Shown piece by piece: positions 26,127 through 36,113 of a DNA stretch of 64,000 nt (the stretch's first letter is position 1; each line of letters begins with the position of its first letter). The stretch is from assembly GCA_022563505.1 (NCBI GenBank), contig JADFNG010000003.1, positions 1 to 64,000 of the forward strand, written 5' to 3'. The notes under the pieces are model-generated. The model saw only the letters and a list, made by a program, of their open reading frames with translations, had not been told where the DNA came from and did not search any database. The DNA comes from Pseudomonadota bacterium. Its GTDB lineage: Bacteria; Pseudomonadota; Gammaproteobacteria; Steroidobacterales; Woeseiaceae. The position numbers were made by a program, and so were the translations under genes.

Positions 26127-26651
26127 CTACCGCTTGATAAATTTCGCAATTCCTGCGCCCAGTTTCATTATTTTTTGCAGCGTTGGCGTCGGCATTTCCC
26201 GAATCTTTTCGTACCATTCGCTGGTCGTTTCCAAGAACTGAAGCATATTCCTGACCCGCTCTTTCGTCGTTTCGTCCGTGCCTTTCTCCGCATCTATTTC
26301 TTCGGCACATTGTCTCAGCATCAACAAGGTTGGATTCAACTCACGCTGTTTGCGTTGCTCGATGATCACGCGAAACAGGTCCCAGACGTCGTGCAGGGAT
26401 TCGAAGTAATCCCGGCGGTCGCCGAGAATATGCGTCATCTTGACCAGGCCATAACTTTGCAGCTCGCGGATACTGGTGCTGACATTGGAGCGTGCGACGG
26501 ACAGCAAATCGACGATCTCGTCGGCATGGAGAGGTTTGGGCGACAGATACAGCAGCGCCTGAATCTGCGCGACGGTCCGATTGGTTCCCCAACGGGTCCC
26601 CATCTCACCCCAATGCAAGACATACTTTTGAACCGCCGGTGACATTTCCAT
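26127..26651 (-). CDS. GbsR/MarR-type transcriptional regulator
   Basis: A 174-residue winged-helix DNA-binding protein. It opens with VQKYVLHWGEMGTRWGTNRTVAQIQALLYLSPKPL, then the recognition part ADEIVDLLSVARSNVSTSIRELQSYGLV, which is the GbsR subgroup pattern (regulators of glycine betaine synthesis and membrane processes). The C-terminal half is helical and probably forms the dimer. No ligand residues are evident. Neighbours are convergent cupin and downstream cmoB, so the target gene is not clear. Confidence 0.85.
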   Translation of the reverse strand: MEMSPAVQKYVLHWGEMGTRWGTNRTVAQIQALLYLSPKPLHADEIVDLLSVARSNVSTSIRELQSYGLVKMTHILGDRRDYFESLHDVWDLFRVIIEQRKQRELNPTLLMLRQCAEEIDAEKGTDETTKERVRNMLQFLETTSEWYEKIREMPTPTLQKIMKLGAGIAKFIKR

Positions 26652-26704
26652 AGTGTTCTTTCATTTCTGTCAAAACAGAAATCTAGGAAATTACTGCGGT
26701 GGCG

Positions 26705-27703
26705 TCAAGTCCGCGAGCTTGACCCGGAGCGAGCAGGGCTTGTGGCGACCAGGATGGCGCGGCGCGGCGCGGGCCATCCTTCGACGGTTCTTGTGGGATC
26801 TTCAGGATCCAGCGCTGCGTGCAACGATTCGAAAGGCATCCATCGCGTGGAGCGTTGTTCGTCCACCGTCGTCGCCGTGACATCGGCCAGCGTGATATCG
26901 ATATATCCGCTGCGAGCCAGCCACACGGTCAGTTCCGCTATGCTCGGTAGCAACCAGACATTGCGCATCCGTGCATAGCGATTTTCGGGTGTTCTTGCAC
27001 AGGCTTCTTCATTGGGCAGCACCAGTGTTTCCAGCACCAGTTCGCCCCCGGGTTTCAGCGCATCCCGCAACTGCTGTAAATGCGTCAGTGGTGAGCGCTG
27101 GTGATAAAGAACTCCCATCGAGAATACCGTATCGAACGCGCGCATCTGCGCTGGCAGGTCGTGCAGCCTGAGTGGCAGCACATGCACAGGCTGGGGCTCA
27201 ATGAAACTTGCGATGGCCCGATATTGCACGACGTACAGCAGCGTCGGGTCGATACCGATAACCATCCTTGCGCCCTGGCCGCGCATGCGCAGCGCGTAGT
27301 AACCATTGCCACTGCCGACGTCGAGTACCAGGCGATCCTTGAGAGGGCTTATCGCTGCACGCACGCGATCCCACTTGAGATTGGAGCGCCATTCGGCGTC
27401 GATCACGACACCGCCGATATCGAACGGCCCCTTGCGCCACGGTAGCAAACGCAGCAACGCATCCCGGGTGGCGCTTTGCTGGTCGTGATTCAGCTTGAGG
27501 TCAGGCGCTCCGATGGCCGCGGAACCCAGTTCTGCAGCCTGTCGCTGCATCGACGGCAAACTGTCCAGCGCATCGCGCCACTCCCGAAGCTTGCCGTGTG
27601 CGGTATCCGCAATGCGCTCGGCAAGCAATGGTTGCAGTTCCGAGGCCCACGAAGACAGACCTTCTGCATCCAGATCGCCGCGTAATCTTTCGAGCTCAAG
27701 CAT
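26705..27703 (-). CDS. cmoB: tRNA U34 carboxymethyltransferase CmoB
   Basis: Uses carboxy-S-adenosylmethionine made by CmoA to turn 5-hydroxyuridine at tRNA position 34 into 5-oxyacetyluridine, widening wobble decoding. Seen across 332 residues: LPWRKGPFDIGGVVIDAEW, the SAM motif VLDVGSGNGYYALRM, GIDPTLL, FDTVFSMGVLYHQRSPL and ENRYARMRNVWLLPS, all matching CmoB closely. Its ATG lies two bases after the inverted-repeat element that separates it from cmoA, and the sequence upstream of the start (within the element) has only a weak ribosome site (GCTAGG). The C-terminus is a few residues longer than in E. coli. Confidence 0.97.
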   Translation of the reverse strand: MLELERLRGDLDAEGLSSWASELQPLLAERIADTAHGKLREWRDALDSLPSMQRQAAELGSAAIGAPDLKLNHDQQSATRDALLRLLPWRKGPFDIGGVVIDAEWRSNLKWDRVRAAISPLKDRLVLDVGSGNGYYALRMRGQGARMVIGIDPTLLYVVQYRAIASFIEPQPVHVLPLRLHDLPAQMRAFDTVFSMGVLYHQRSPLTHLQQLRDALKPGGELVLETLVLPNEEACARTPENRYARMRNVWLLPSIAELTVWLARSGYIDITLADVTATTVDEQRSTRWMPFESLHAALDPEDPTRTVEGWPAPRRAILVATSPARSGSSSRT

Positions 27704-27705
27704 GC

Positions 27706-27922
27706 CTAGCCCGGACTATCCGCGAATTCACTCGCGCCCTTGCTTGATCTTTGTTTACACAAGGAATTTTCCTCCCTCGGAAATACACACTGATATTCCG
27801 CTCGGTCGGATATTTCCTTGTGCAAACAAATCTCTGCCCGCCCTGAGGGTTGTCGCCAGACAATCCGAGGAAGTACTCCTGGGGTGCAATCATCGCGGTG
27901 ATTCATGAATAGTCCGGGCTAG
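27706..27922. mobile_element. 217-bp MITE-like element with 14-bp terminal inverted repeats
   Basis: The ends CTAGCCCGGACTAT (27706-27719) and ATAGTCCGGGCTAG (27909-27922) are perfect 14-bp inverted repeats. Inside, TTTGTTTACACAAGGAA (27750-27766) and TTCCTTGTGCAAACAAA (27814-27830) form a 16-of-17 inverted repeat, and smaller hairpins (TTGTC/GACAA near 27853; AGGA/TCCT near 27873) follow. No protein-coding frame of note. It lies exactly between cmoA and cmoB, supplying the cmoA stop codon (TAG at 27919-27921) and the cmoB upstream region. The shape is that of a non-autonomous miniature element or a large REP-type module. Confidence 0.75.
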
Positions 27923-28644
27923 CGAATCGCCACGAGTGATACGAAATTGAAGTAACGCAGCCAGACACCGACATGCTGGAAACCGGCTGCGAGCATGCGT
28001 GCCTTGTGCGTGGCGACACTTTCCGGCACCAGCACATTCTCGATCGCCTCTCTTTTGCGACTGATTTCCAGTTCGCTATAGGCATGCCGGCGCTTGAAGT
28101 TGTGGTGTAAATCGATCAGCAAGGCCTCAATGCCAGGGTCTTCATCGACAACTTTTTCAGACAGCACGAATACTCCACCGGGCCGCATTCCCTCAGCTAT
28201 TCTCCCTATCATAGGCTGGCGTTCGTCAATCGGCAGAAATTGCAGCGTGTAATTCATCACCACCATCGACGCATTGTCGATCGGCGTGCAGCGCACATCG
28301 TCCGCAACGATGTCGACGGGAATGTCGCTTTTGTCTGCAGCAATGATCTGCTTGCAACGCGACACCATCGCCGGCGCGTTGTCGATTGCGATGATCCTGC
28401 ATCCGCTCACGTCGATTCCCTGGCGCATCGCCAGCGTCGCCGCTGCCAACGAACAACCGAGATCGTAGCAATGGCTGTCCGGCTGGACGTACTGCCGTGC
28501 GAGAGCGCGAATCGCACGGATCGATGCCTCATACCCGGGGATGGAGCGCCGCAGCATGTCCGGGAAGACGTCGACGACCGCTTCGTTGAATTCGAATGTG
28601 CCTGTGCCAGCGTTTTGCTGTGTATAAATTTCATCCCGTGGCAT
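27919..28644 (-). CDS. cmoA: Carboxy-SAM synthase CmoA
   Basis: Converts SAM and prephenate to carboxy-SAM, the donor for CmoB. Seen over 241 residues: FEFNEAVVDVFPDMLRRSIPGY, HCYDLGCSLAAATLAMR (SAM site), IIAIDNAPAMVSRC, NASMVVMNYTLQFL, GGVFVLSEKVVDED and HHNFKRRHAYSELEIS, all CmoA landmarks. Start placed at 28644, where CAGGAAAC precedes the ATG at good distance; the open frame extends 71 codons upstream without support. The stop TAG is formed by the end of the repeat element. cmoA-cmoB adjacency is the usual arrangement, here interrupted by 217 bases of insert. Confidence 0.97.
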   Translation of the reverse strand: MPRDEIYTQQNAGTGTFEFNEAVVDVFPDMLRRSIPGYEASIRAIRALARQYVQPDSHCYDLGCSLAAATLAMRQGIDVSGCRIIAIDNAPAMVSRCKQIIAADKSDIPVDIVADDVRCTPIDNASMVVMNYTLQFLPIDERQPMIGRIAEGMRPGGVFVLSEKVVDEDPGIEALLIDLHHNFKRRHAYSELEISRKREAIENVLVPESVATHKARMLAAGFQHVGVWLRYFNFVSLVAIR

Positions 28645-28753
28645 GTGTGTTTCCTGCTGCTTGGTGTTGGCTGTGGTCCATTGCATCTGCTGGATGGGTG
28701 CTCGCATGCAAATTAACAGCAAGATCGCTATATAATCGACGATATTTCCCGAT

Positions 28754-28775
28754 TTTACCTCGTTTTTGAGGTAAA
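28754..28775. promoter_or_regulatory. 8-bp inverted repeat between divergent cmoA and VanY-type gene
   Basis: TTTACCTC (28754-28761) and GAGGTAAA (28768-28775) flank GTTTTT. Position between divergent genes suggests an operator; a TATAAT at 28731-28736 is nearby but no good -35 pairs with it. Confidence 0.35.
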
Positions 28776-28855
28776 TTGGTCGATTGACCGAGAGAATCGC
28801 TGTTTTTCGGGCTTGCTGTCGGGCGCTACTGTGGGACAATCGCGCCAACCGTAGC

Positions 28856-29383
28856 ATGGGACATTCGATGTTGACACCGGCACAATTGAAGCAACACGCC
28901 GCCCTGGGTATTACACAGCAGTATGCCAGCCGGCGCCTGCCCTTTTACCCGGAGGCCAGCGAACTCGTTGATGTTGGGGAGAATATTGTCGGCCGCATGC
29001 AGCGGCTGACACCCGCCGCTGCGTTACGTTGGCAGGAAATGGTGGTCGCTGCCGGTGAGGATGGCTTGCCGTTGCTCATCGTTTCGGGATTTCGCAGTTT
29101 CGACTACCAGGCCGGCCTCATACAGAAAAAACTCGATGCCGGGCAATCCATTGCGGAGATCCTGACCGTCAATGCGGCGCCGGGATACAGTGAGCATCAT
29201 TCGGGTAATGCCATTGATATTGCCGTTCCCGGAAGTCCGCCGCTGACAGAAAATTTCGAGACGCAGGCCGCTTTTGCCTGGCTGACCGAGTCTGCCGCTC
29301 GTTTCGGCTTCCGCATGAGCTACCCGCGGGATAATCCGGCAGGCTTTATTTATGAGCCCTGGCACTGGGCGTTGACGGACTGA
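28856..29383 (+). CDS. VanY-type D-alanyl-D-alanine carboxypeptidase (M15B)
   Basis: A 175-residue zinc peptidase trimming peptidoglycan stem peptides, by family. Seen: IVSGFRSFDYQAGLIQKKL, the metal motif SEHHSGNAIDIA (His, Asp) and the C-terminal EPWHWALTD (catalytic Glu, metal His) of the M15B group. There is no signal peptide, as in some cytoplasmic or peptidoglycan-recycling members, so where it acts is open. An internal ATG at 28868 is an equally good start; neither has a strong ribosome site. Divergent from cmoA. Confidence 0.88.
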   Translation: MGHSMLTPAQLKQHAALGITQQYASRRLPFYPEASELVDVGENIVGRMQRLTPAAALRWQEMVVAAGEDGLPLLIVSGFRSFDYQAGLIQKKLDAGQSIAEILTVNAAPGYSEHHSGNAIDIAVPGSPPLTENFETQAAFAWLTESAARFGFRMSYPRDNPAGFIYEPWHWALTD

Positions 29384-29462
29384 GCCACACACTGTGGCAA
29401 TGGTCGGCACGACTGTGCCTCGAATTAATGGCCACAGATTGAATAAATCAGTCACTTATGTG

Positions 29463-29491
29463 TTGACTCTTTGGCGGCAGGATTAGACAAT
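29463..29491 (+). promoter_or_regulatory. Sigma-70 promoter of the tRNA-tuf operon
   Basis: TTGACT (29463-29468) and GACAAT (29486-29491) are spaced by 17 bases, and the GC-rich CTCGG that follows is the discriminator expected of a stringently controlled stable-RNA promoter. tRNA-Tyr begins 18 bases after the -10. Confidence 0.7.
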
Positions 29492-29508
29492 GCTCGGCTT
29501 GAATCTGC

Positions 29509-29594
<86 letters not shown>

Positions 29595-29829
29595 GTTTAT
29601 ATAAGGTCGGTGGGCGGTAGAGAAGAAGCGCAGCGGGAACGATACTAACACTTGATGTCCGACCCTGGCAGGAAGGCACACAATATAAAGACAACAAAAT
29701 CCGGACGGTTTTGGGTAAACAGACTGTCAGGATTTTTTTGCGCCACATAAAACGGGCGCGGGAAGTACACCAACTAAAGCGTGATCCAGAAGGTGCTGCG
29801 AGGTCGAACGAAGGCACAGTTTCAAGAAT

Positions 29830-29903
29830 GCGGGTGTAGTTCAACGGTAGAACCTCAGCCTTCCAAGCTGATGATGTGGGTTCGATTCCCATCACCCGCT
29901 CCA
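29830..29903 (+). tRNA. tRNA-Gly (TCC)
   Basis: 74 bases, acceptor GCGGGTG/CACCCGC, anticodon loop CTTCCAA with anticodon TCC, T loop TTCGATT, encoded CCA. The 235 bases between tRNA-Tyr and this tRNA hold no gene I can support. Confidence 0.97.
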
Positions 29904-29950
29904 TTGGAAAGCCGGCAGATACCGGGTGAGTGAATGCAATATACGAATCG

Positions 29951-30025
29951 GCCCACATAGCTCAGGGGCAGAGCACTTCCTTGGTAAGGAAGAGGTCCCC
30001 GGTTCAAATCCGGGTGTGGGCTCCA
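29951..30025 (+). tRNA. tRNA-Thr (GGT)
   Basis: 75 bases, acceptor GCCCACA/TGTGGGC, anticodon loop TTGGTAA in stem CTTCC/GGAAG, anticodon GGT, encoded CCA. It ends 72 bases before tuf, as in the thrT-tufB pair of enterics. Confidence 0.97.
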
Positions 30026-30097
30026 GTTACACACCTGGATGAATGATTGGATATTTTGACTGAATTGATGAATTTATTTTGAGCGAGAGAAAAGGAC

Positions 30098-31288
<1,191 letters not shown>

Positions 31289-31319
31289 CGAAAGACGTAT
31301 AATTGAAACAGGTGGAACG

Positions 31320-31360
31320 CAATAGGTGACTTGCACTTCGGTGTCTCAAATCACCTATTG
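31320..31360 (+). promoter_or_regulatory. 10-bp stem-loop between tuf and rpsJ
   Basis: CAATAGGTGA (31320-31329) and TCACCTATTG (31351-31360) are perfectly complementary with a 21-base loop. There is no T run, so an attenuator-like leader or processing site for rpsJ is more likely than a terminator. A TATAAT at 31298-31303 lies just upstream without a good -35. Confidence 0.45.
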
Positions 31361-31437
31361 AGCTTTCATAAAATACGCGCGGTAGCGACAGTTTTGATCT
31401 CCGTGCTAAACATTTAGATGACCTACTAGGAAATAAC

Positions 31438-31752
31438 GTGGCTACAAACCAAAATATACGCATCCGCCTGAAGGCTTTCGATCATCGGCTGATCGACAAT
31501 TCCGCCCGTGAAATCGTGGATACCGCGAAGCGCACCGGCGCGACCGTCAAGGGCCCCATTCCGCTACCGATGAGAAAGGAACGTTTTACGATCCTGATCT
31601 CACCGCACGTCAACAAAGACGCGCGAGATCAGTACGAAATCCGCACCCACAAACGGCTGATGGACATCATCGATCCGACCGATAAAACGGTGGATGCACT
31701 GATGAAACTGGAATTGCCGGCGGGCGTCGACGTTCAAATCAAGCTGAACTAG
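31438..31752 (+). CDS. rpsJ: 30S ribosomal protein S10 (NusE)
   Basis: 104 residues with the full S10 pattern: [14 protein letters not shown], the loop [15 protein letters not shown] (Met where Thr is usual), and [20 protein letters not shown]10 is also the antitermination factor NusE. GTG start with AGGAAA upstream. In most genomes rplC follows within about 30 bases; here 558 bases intervene, so rpsJ is probably transcribed with tuf and only partly with the rest of the S10 operon. Confidence 0.99.
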   Translation: MATNQNIRIRLKAFDHRLIDNSAREIVDTAKRTGATVKGPIPLPMRKERFTILISPHVNKDARDQYEIRTHKRLMDIIDPTDKTVDALMKLELPAGVDVQIKLN

Positions 31753-31798
31753 GCCAGAGACCAGGGTATCTATCGGTTTTTCCGCCGGATCATTGTTC

Positions 31799-31828
31799 GG
31801 TGGTCGCGTCTCCTGAGGCGCGACCACC
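31799..31828. repeat. REP-type hairpin after rpsJ
   Basis: GGTGGTCGCG (31799-31808) pairs perfectly with CGCGACCACC (31819-31828). The core TCTCCTGAGGCGCGACC is the right half of the REP units at 17991-18146. No T run on either side, so it may protect the rpsJ mRNA end rather than terminate. Confidence 0.65.
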
Positions 31829-31931
31829 GCCCTCGAACCCTGCAAAAATGCCATTCTCGTGGAGATCGACCGGGTTGCCACGCCTATGGCAAAGAAAATA
31901 GAAAAAAGACCCTCAAACCATCAATTTAGGC

Positions 31932-31959
31932 TTGCGGGGCGGAAAACGAGCGCTATAAT
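31932..31959 (+). promoter_or_regulatory. Sigma-70 promoter for rplC onward
   Basis: TTGCGG (31932-31937) and a perfect TATAAT (31954-31959) with a 16-base spacer. Transcription would begin near 31966, giving a leader of about 345 bases before rplC. Confidence 0.65.
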
Positions 31960-32310
31960 AGCGGGCTCGACAGGGATTGGCCGGACCGGGAGTCGGCCAG
32001 GACCTGAAATTGGTGCCACAAAGCATTGCTCTGAGGCACTGAATGTTTGGCTGCTGGGAAATCGAAGGCGGCTCGGCAAATCCCGGAAAGCCGGTCTGAA
32101 GACCGGATCAGGGTCAGCTCTAAAGCACCAGAACACAAAAAAACGTGTTCAAGGCGACGGCTGGCCCTTTCGTGTGTTTGGGAGTTTCGCGATTCAAGCG
32201 CATGAGAAAAGCAGCTTCGGCCAATCGAAGTCGAAGTGAAGAAAATTGATAGATAGTGAAAACCGGATTTTTATGCATCGGCCAATCGAAGTCGGTGAGA
32301 GGTTTATGAG

Positions 32311-32970
32311 ATGACAATGGGTCTTGTTGGCCGCAAATGCGGCATGACACGTGTCTTTACGGAAGACGGAGTTTCAATTCCGGTCACCGTGATTGAGGCA
32401 CAGCCGAACCTGGTAACACAGGTGAAGACCGTGGAAAAAGACGGCTACCGTGCGCTGCAGGTATCTGCTGGCAGCAGGAAAGCGTCCCGTGTGTCAAAAC
32501 CTAAAGCCGGCCACTTCGCTGCTGCGAAGGTTGAAGCTGGCGACCTTATGTGTGAGTTCCGCATCGACGACAGCGACGAGCGCGAATTCGAACTGGGCAG
32601 TGCGTTCAAGGTTGACATTTTCGAAGCAGGACAGAAAGTGGATGTTATCGGCACCACGATTGGCAAGGGGTTTGCCGGCGTGATCAAGCGCTGGAATTTC
32701 CAGATGCAGGATGCCACTCACGGCAACTCACTGGCGCATCGAGCTCCGGGCTCAATTGGCCAGAACCAGACGCCAGGTCGTGTATTCAAGGGCAAGAAGA
32801 TGTCCGGCCACATGGGCAGCGTACGCCGTACCGCGCAGAACCTCGAAGTGGTTCGCGTCGATATAGAGCGCAATCTGTTGTTGATCAAGGGCGCCGTTCC
32901 GGGACACAAGGGAAGTCGCGTCGTGGTTCAGCCGGCGGTGAAATATCGCAATAAGGGAGCCGCATCATGA
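32311..32970 (+). CDS. rplC: 50S ribosomal protein L3
   Basis: 219 residues. Landmarks: [14 protein letters not shown] at the start, the long extension [30 protein letters not shown] (read in parts) that reaches the peptidyl-transferase centre, and [11 protein letters not shown] near the end. First gene of the transcript from the internal promoter at 31932. Start at 32311; the ATG two codons later is an alternative. Overlaps rplD by four bases. Confidence 0.99.
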   Translation: MTMGLVGRKCGMTRVFTEDGVSIPVTVIEAQPNLVTQVKTVEKDGYRALQVSAGSRKASRVSKPKAGHFAAAKVEAGDLMCEFRIDDSDEREFELGSAFKVDIFEAGQKVDVIGTTIGKGFAGVIKRWNFQMQDATHGNSLAHRAPGSIGQNQTPGRVFKGKKMSGHMGSVRRTAQNLEVVRVDIERNLLLIKGAVPGHKGSRVVVQPAVKYRNKGAAS

Positions 32971-33569
32971 AATTGAAGATGCAGGGTTCTGGAACTGTAG
33001 ACGTTGCCGACAGCACTTTCGGCGTCAAATTTAATGAGCCCCTGATTCACCAGGTGGTGTCTGCGTTTCTTGCGGGCGGTCGGGCCGGAACAAAAGCACA
33101 GAAAAATCGCTCGCAGGCCCGCGGTGGCGGTGCCAAGCCCTGGCGCCAGAAGGGCACGGGTCGGGCACGTGCGGGAACGATTCGTAGCCCCATATGGGTC
33201 GGCGGAGGCCGTACATTTGCTGCGCGCCCGCGCGACTTCAGCCAAAAGGTTAATCGCAAGATGTACCGCGCCGCGTTGCGCTCGTTGTTCTCCGAACTGG
33301 TTCGTCAGGATCGCCTGGTCATCACCGAGTCGATCGAGATGAAGGCGCCCAAAACCAAAGAAATGGCTGCTTTGCTGAAATCAAATGGCGTGGACAATGT
33401 ATTGATTGTTAACGAAGCGTTTGATGAAAAAGTATTTTTATCAGCCCGCAATCTGCCCAATGTCGGCATTTGTGATGCCGGTTCAATTGATCCGGTTGTG
33501 CTGATGCGATTTGAGAAAGTGCTGATCACGTTGCCGGCGCTGAAGCTGATTGAGGAGCGTCTTTCATGA
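32967..33569 (+). CDS. rplD: 50S ribosomal protein L4
   Basis: 200 residues, with the exit-tunnel loop [19 protein letters not shown] and [11 protein letters not shown]. In E. coli free L4 also represses the S10 operon by binding its mRNA leader; the structured leader upstream of rplC here is a candidate target. Start codon overlaps the rplC stop (ATGA), and its end overlaps rplW by four bases. Confidence 0.99.
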   Translation: MKLKMQGSGTVDVADSTFGVKFNEPLIHQVVSAFLAGGRAGTKAQKNRSQARGGGAKPWRQKGTGRARAGTIRSPIWVGGGRTFAARPRDFSQKVNRKMYRAALRSLFSELVRQDRLVITESIEMKAPKTKEMAALLKSNGVDNVLIVNEAFDEKVFLSARNLPNVGICDAGSIDPVVLMRFEKVLITLPALKLIEERLS

Positions 33570-33874
33570 GCATTGCCGCCCGCCAGGAACGACTGATGAC
33601 GGTGCTTTACGGCCCGCACATGTCGGAAAAAAGCACCATCGTTGCTGAAAAAAACAATCAGATTGTTTTCAGGGTGCGAACGGATGCAGACAAAAAAGAG
33701 ATTCGTCAGGCCGTAGAGTTACTTTTCGAAGTAAAGGTCGACGCTGTCACGGTGGTTAACTGCAAGGGCAAGGTAAAACGCCACGGGCAGACAAAAGGCC
33801 GTCGTGTCAATTGGAAGAAAGCCTACGTGAAGCTTGCGCCGGATAGCCGGATTGACTTCCTTGGCACGGGCTAA
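33566..33874 (+). CDS. rplW: 50S ribosomal protein L23
   Basis: 102 residues, [14 protein letters not shown] then [20 protein letters not shown], the L23 fold that docks SRP and trigger factor at the tunnel exit. The N-terminus is about four residues longer than usual. Overlaps rplD by ATGA; 25 bases to rplB. Confidence 0.98.
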   Translation: MSIAARQERLMTVLYGPHMSEKSTIVAEKNNQIVFRVRTDADKKEIRQAVELLFEVKVDAVTVVNCKGKVKRHGQTKGRRVNWKKAYVKLAPDSRIDFLGTG

Positions 33875-33899
33875 CGGCCAGAGAATACGGTAAGAGAAT

Positions 33900-34730
33900 A
33901 TGTCATTACACAAATCCAGACCGACTTCCGCGGGCCGCCGATTTCAGGTAGCCGTCAAAACGCCGGGATTGCACAAAGGCAAACCCTTCAGCGGGCTGCT
34001 CGACAAGAAATCAAAGACCGGAGGTCGTAACAATACGGGCCGCATCACGGTTCGCCATCAAGGTGGCGGGCACAAGCAGCGTTACCGCATTGTCGATTTC
34101 AAGCGTGACAAGGACGGCGTGCCAGGTGTTGTTGAGAGACTGGAGTACGATCCGAATCGCAGTGCACATCTGGCATTGATCAAATACGCGGATGGCGAGC
34201 GCCGCTACATTCTGGCACCGAAAGACATTGCAGCGGGATCGCCTGTTGTGAGCGGAAACGATGTTGCGATCAAGCCGGGCAATGCATTGCCGTTGCGCAG
34301 TATTCCGGTTGGTACGCTGATTCACAATATTGAGATGAAGCCGGGCAAGGGCGGCCAATTGGTGCGATCTGCCGGAGGCGTGGCCCAGCTGGCAGCGCGC
34401 GAAGGCGCTTATGTAACCGTTCGATTGCGTTCCGGTGAAATGCGCAAGATCCACGCCAATTGTCGAGCGACGGTCGGTGAGGTCGGACACGGCGAGCATA
34501 ACCTGCGCAAGCTCGGTAAAGCGGGCGCGAAGCGCTGGAGGGGTGTTCGTCCAACGGTTCGTGGTGTTGCAATGAACCCGGTTGATCATCCACACGGTGG
34601 TGGCGAAGGCCGCACCTCGGGCGGTCGGCATCCGGTAAGCCCCTGGGGTACGCCGACCAAGGGCTACAAGACGCGTTCGAACAAGCGCACCGACAATATG
34701 ATTGTTCGTCGTCGCAAGAAGCGTAAATAG
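33900..34730 (+). CDS. rplB: 50S ribosomal protein L2
   Basis: 276 residues. Contains [26 protein letters not shown] and the highly conserved [17 protein letters not shown] with the histidine near the peptidyl-transferase centre. A complete, normal L2. 52 bases to rpsS. Confidence 0.99.
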   Translation: MSLHKSRPTSAGRRFQVAVKTPGLHKGKPFSGLLDKKSKTGGRNNTGRITVRHQGGGHKQRYRIVDFKRDKDGVPGVVERLEYDPNRSAHLALIKYADGERRYILAPKDIAAGSPVVSGNDVAIKPGNALPLRSIPVGTLIHNIEMKPGKGGQLVRSAGGVAQLAAREGAYVTVRLRSGEMRKIHANCRATVGEVGHGEHNLRKLGKAGAKRWRGVRPTVRGVAMNPVDHPHGGGEGRTSGGRHPVSPWGTPTKGYKTRSNKRTDNMIVRRRKKRK

Positions 34731-34782
34731 TTAACGTCGCTGCGCTTTTGTTGCGCAAGGACATAAAAGAGAGGAACTGGTA

Positions 34783-35052
34783 GTGCCACGTTCAGTCAGG
34801 AAAGGCCCGTTTGTAGATTCGCACCTTGCGAAAAAGGTTGCGGCGGCTGCAGCAAAAAATGACCGACGACCAATCAAGACATGGTCACGTCGTTCAATGG
34901 TGTTGCCCAACATGGTTGGTTTAACGATCGCCATTCATAACGGTCGTCAGCATGTGCCCGTTCTGATTTCTGAAAACATGGTCGGCCAGAAGCTTGGTGA
35001 GTTTGCGGGAACCCGCACCTTCAGGGGTCACTCCGGTGGCCGGAAGACCTAG
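34783..35052 (+). CDS. rpsS: 30S ribosomal protein S19
   Basis: 89 residues, [14 protein letters not shown] and [13 protein letters not shown] start with GAGGAA upstream. Slightly shorter at the C-terminus than the E. coli protein. Binds the 30S head with S13. Confidence 0.99.
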   Translation: MPRSVRKGPFVDSHLAKKVAAAAAKNDRRPIKTWSRRSMVLPNMVGLTIAIHNGRQHVPVLISENMVGQKLGEFAGTRTFRGHSGGRKT

Positions 35053-35068
35053 CGTTTAAGGAGTCGTC

Positions 35069-35401
35069 ATGCAGGTTGCAGCAACATTAAGACACGCAAG
35101 AATCTCGCCGCAGAAAGTTCGCCTTATAGCGGACGAAATTCGCGGCAAGAACGTTGATGATGCGCTCAAGGTGTTGAGTTTTACACCGAAAAAAAGTGCA
35201 CGCATCGTCAAGAAAGTGCTGGAGTCTGCGATTGCCAACGCTGAGCACAATCACGGTGCCGATATCGATGAACTGAAAGTAACCATCGTTGAGGTGAACA
35301 TCGCGCCATCTTTGAATCGCAATCGCGCGCGCGCGAAGGGGCGTGGAACCCGCATTATCAAGCGGAACAGCCACATTACAATTCGCGTCGGCGACGAGTA
35401 A
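35069..35401 (+). CDS. rplV: 50S ribosomal protein L22
   Basis: 110 residues, with [15 protein letters not shown] at the N-terminus and the exit-tunnel hairpin [20 protein letters not shown], the site of macrolide contact in this family. GGAG lies just upstream of the ATG. Ten bases to rpsC. Confidence 0.99.
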   Translation: MQVAATLRHARISPQKVRLIADEIRGKNVDDALKVLSFTPKKSARIVKKVLESAIANAEHNHGADIDELKVTIVEVNIAPSLNRNRARAKGRGTRIIKRNSHITIRVGDE

Positions 35402-35411
35402 AGAGAACAAT

Positions 35412-36101
35412 ATGGGTCAGAAAGTACATCCAATAGGTATTCGTTTAGGCATCGTCAAGGACTGGTCGTCCAAATGGTATGCGGATTCGAAGACGTTTCC
35501 GGAATACATACACGGCGATTACCTGGTGCGCACCTACATCAAGAAAAAGTTGAAAGATGCATCGGTGAGCCGCATAGAAATTGAGCGTACCGCGAAAAGA
35601 GCAAATATCACGATAATGACGGCCCGACCCGGCATCGTTATCGGCAAGAAAGGCGAGGATATCGAAAAGCTTCGAGCGGGTGTTGCTGCACAATTGAAAA
35701 TGCCTATCGGCGATGTGCACATCAATATTTCCGAAGTGCGTAAACCTGAGCTTGATGCACTACTCGTTGCTGAGGGCATTGCGCAGCAGCTCGAACGTCG
35801 CGTCATGTTTCGGCGTGCGATGAAGCGCGCAGTCACCAACACGATGCGTGTTGGGGCCGAAGGCATCAAAGTCAAGGTGGGTGGTCGACTGAATGGTGCG
35901 GAAATCGCCCGTTCAGAGTGGTATCACGAAGGTCGCGTTCCACTGCACACGTTCCGGGCGGATATTGACTATGGCCTTGCTGAGGCACATACGACCTACG
36001 GAATCATTGGCGTAAAGGTCTGGATATTCAAGGGCGAGGTCTATGACAAGCCCGACGCGGCTACAGTCGAATCCAAGGAAGCGGCAAGCGGCGCGCGTTA
36101 A
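35412..36101 (+). CDS. rpsC: 30S ribosomal protein S3
   Basis: 229 residues beginning [17 protein letters not shown], with the KH domain [15 protein letters not shown] and the C-terminal [13 protein letters not shown]. Part of the mRNA entry helicase of the 30S subunit. Start set at 35412 by homology; an upstream in-frame codon inside rplV is not used. Confidence 0.99.
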   Translation: MGQKVHPIGIRLGIVKDWSSKWYADSKTFPEYIHGDYLVRTYIKKKLKDASVSRIEIERTAKRANITIMTARPGIVIGKKGEDIEKLRAGVAAQLKMPIGDVHINISEVRKPELDALLVAEGIAQQLERRVMFRRAMKRAVTNTMRVGAEGIKVKVGGRLNGAEIARSEWYHEGRVPLHTFRADIDYGLAEAHTTYGIIGVKVWIFKGEVYDKPDAATVESKEAASGAR

Positions 36102-36113
36102 GGGACAAGAGAG

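Larger units (their letters stand above)
31753..32310 (+). other. 558-bp interruption of the S10 operon
   Basis: Between rpsJ and rplC, where a short gap is normal. It holds a REP-type hairpin (31799-31828), a promoter (31932-31959), and a likely 340-base leader rich in stems: TGGCCGGAC/GTCGGCCA (31978-31999), GTGCC/GGCAC (32013-32039), and the perfect CCGGTC-TGAA-GACCGG (32091-32106). A 17-base direct repeat TCGGCCAATCGAAGTCG occurs at 32217-32233 and 32278-32294, the second copy 16 bases before rplC. An open frame at 31859-32239 gives a low-complexity basic product and is probably not a gene. Confidence 0.6.

Noticed and set aside
31859-32239. 126-codon open frame between rpsJ and rplC
   Set aside because: Composition is basic and low-complexity, no ribosome site of note, and it overlaps the promoter and hairpins. 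Better seen as leader.
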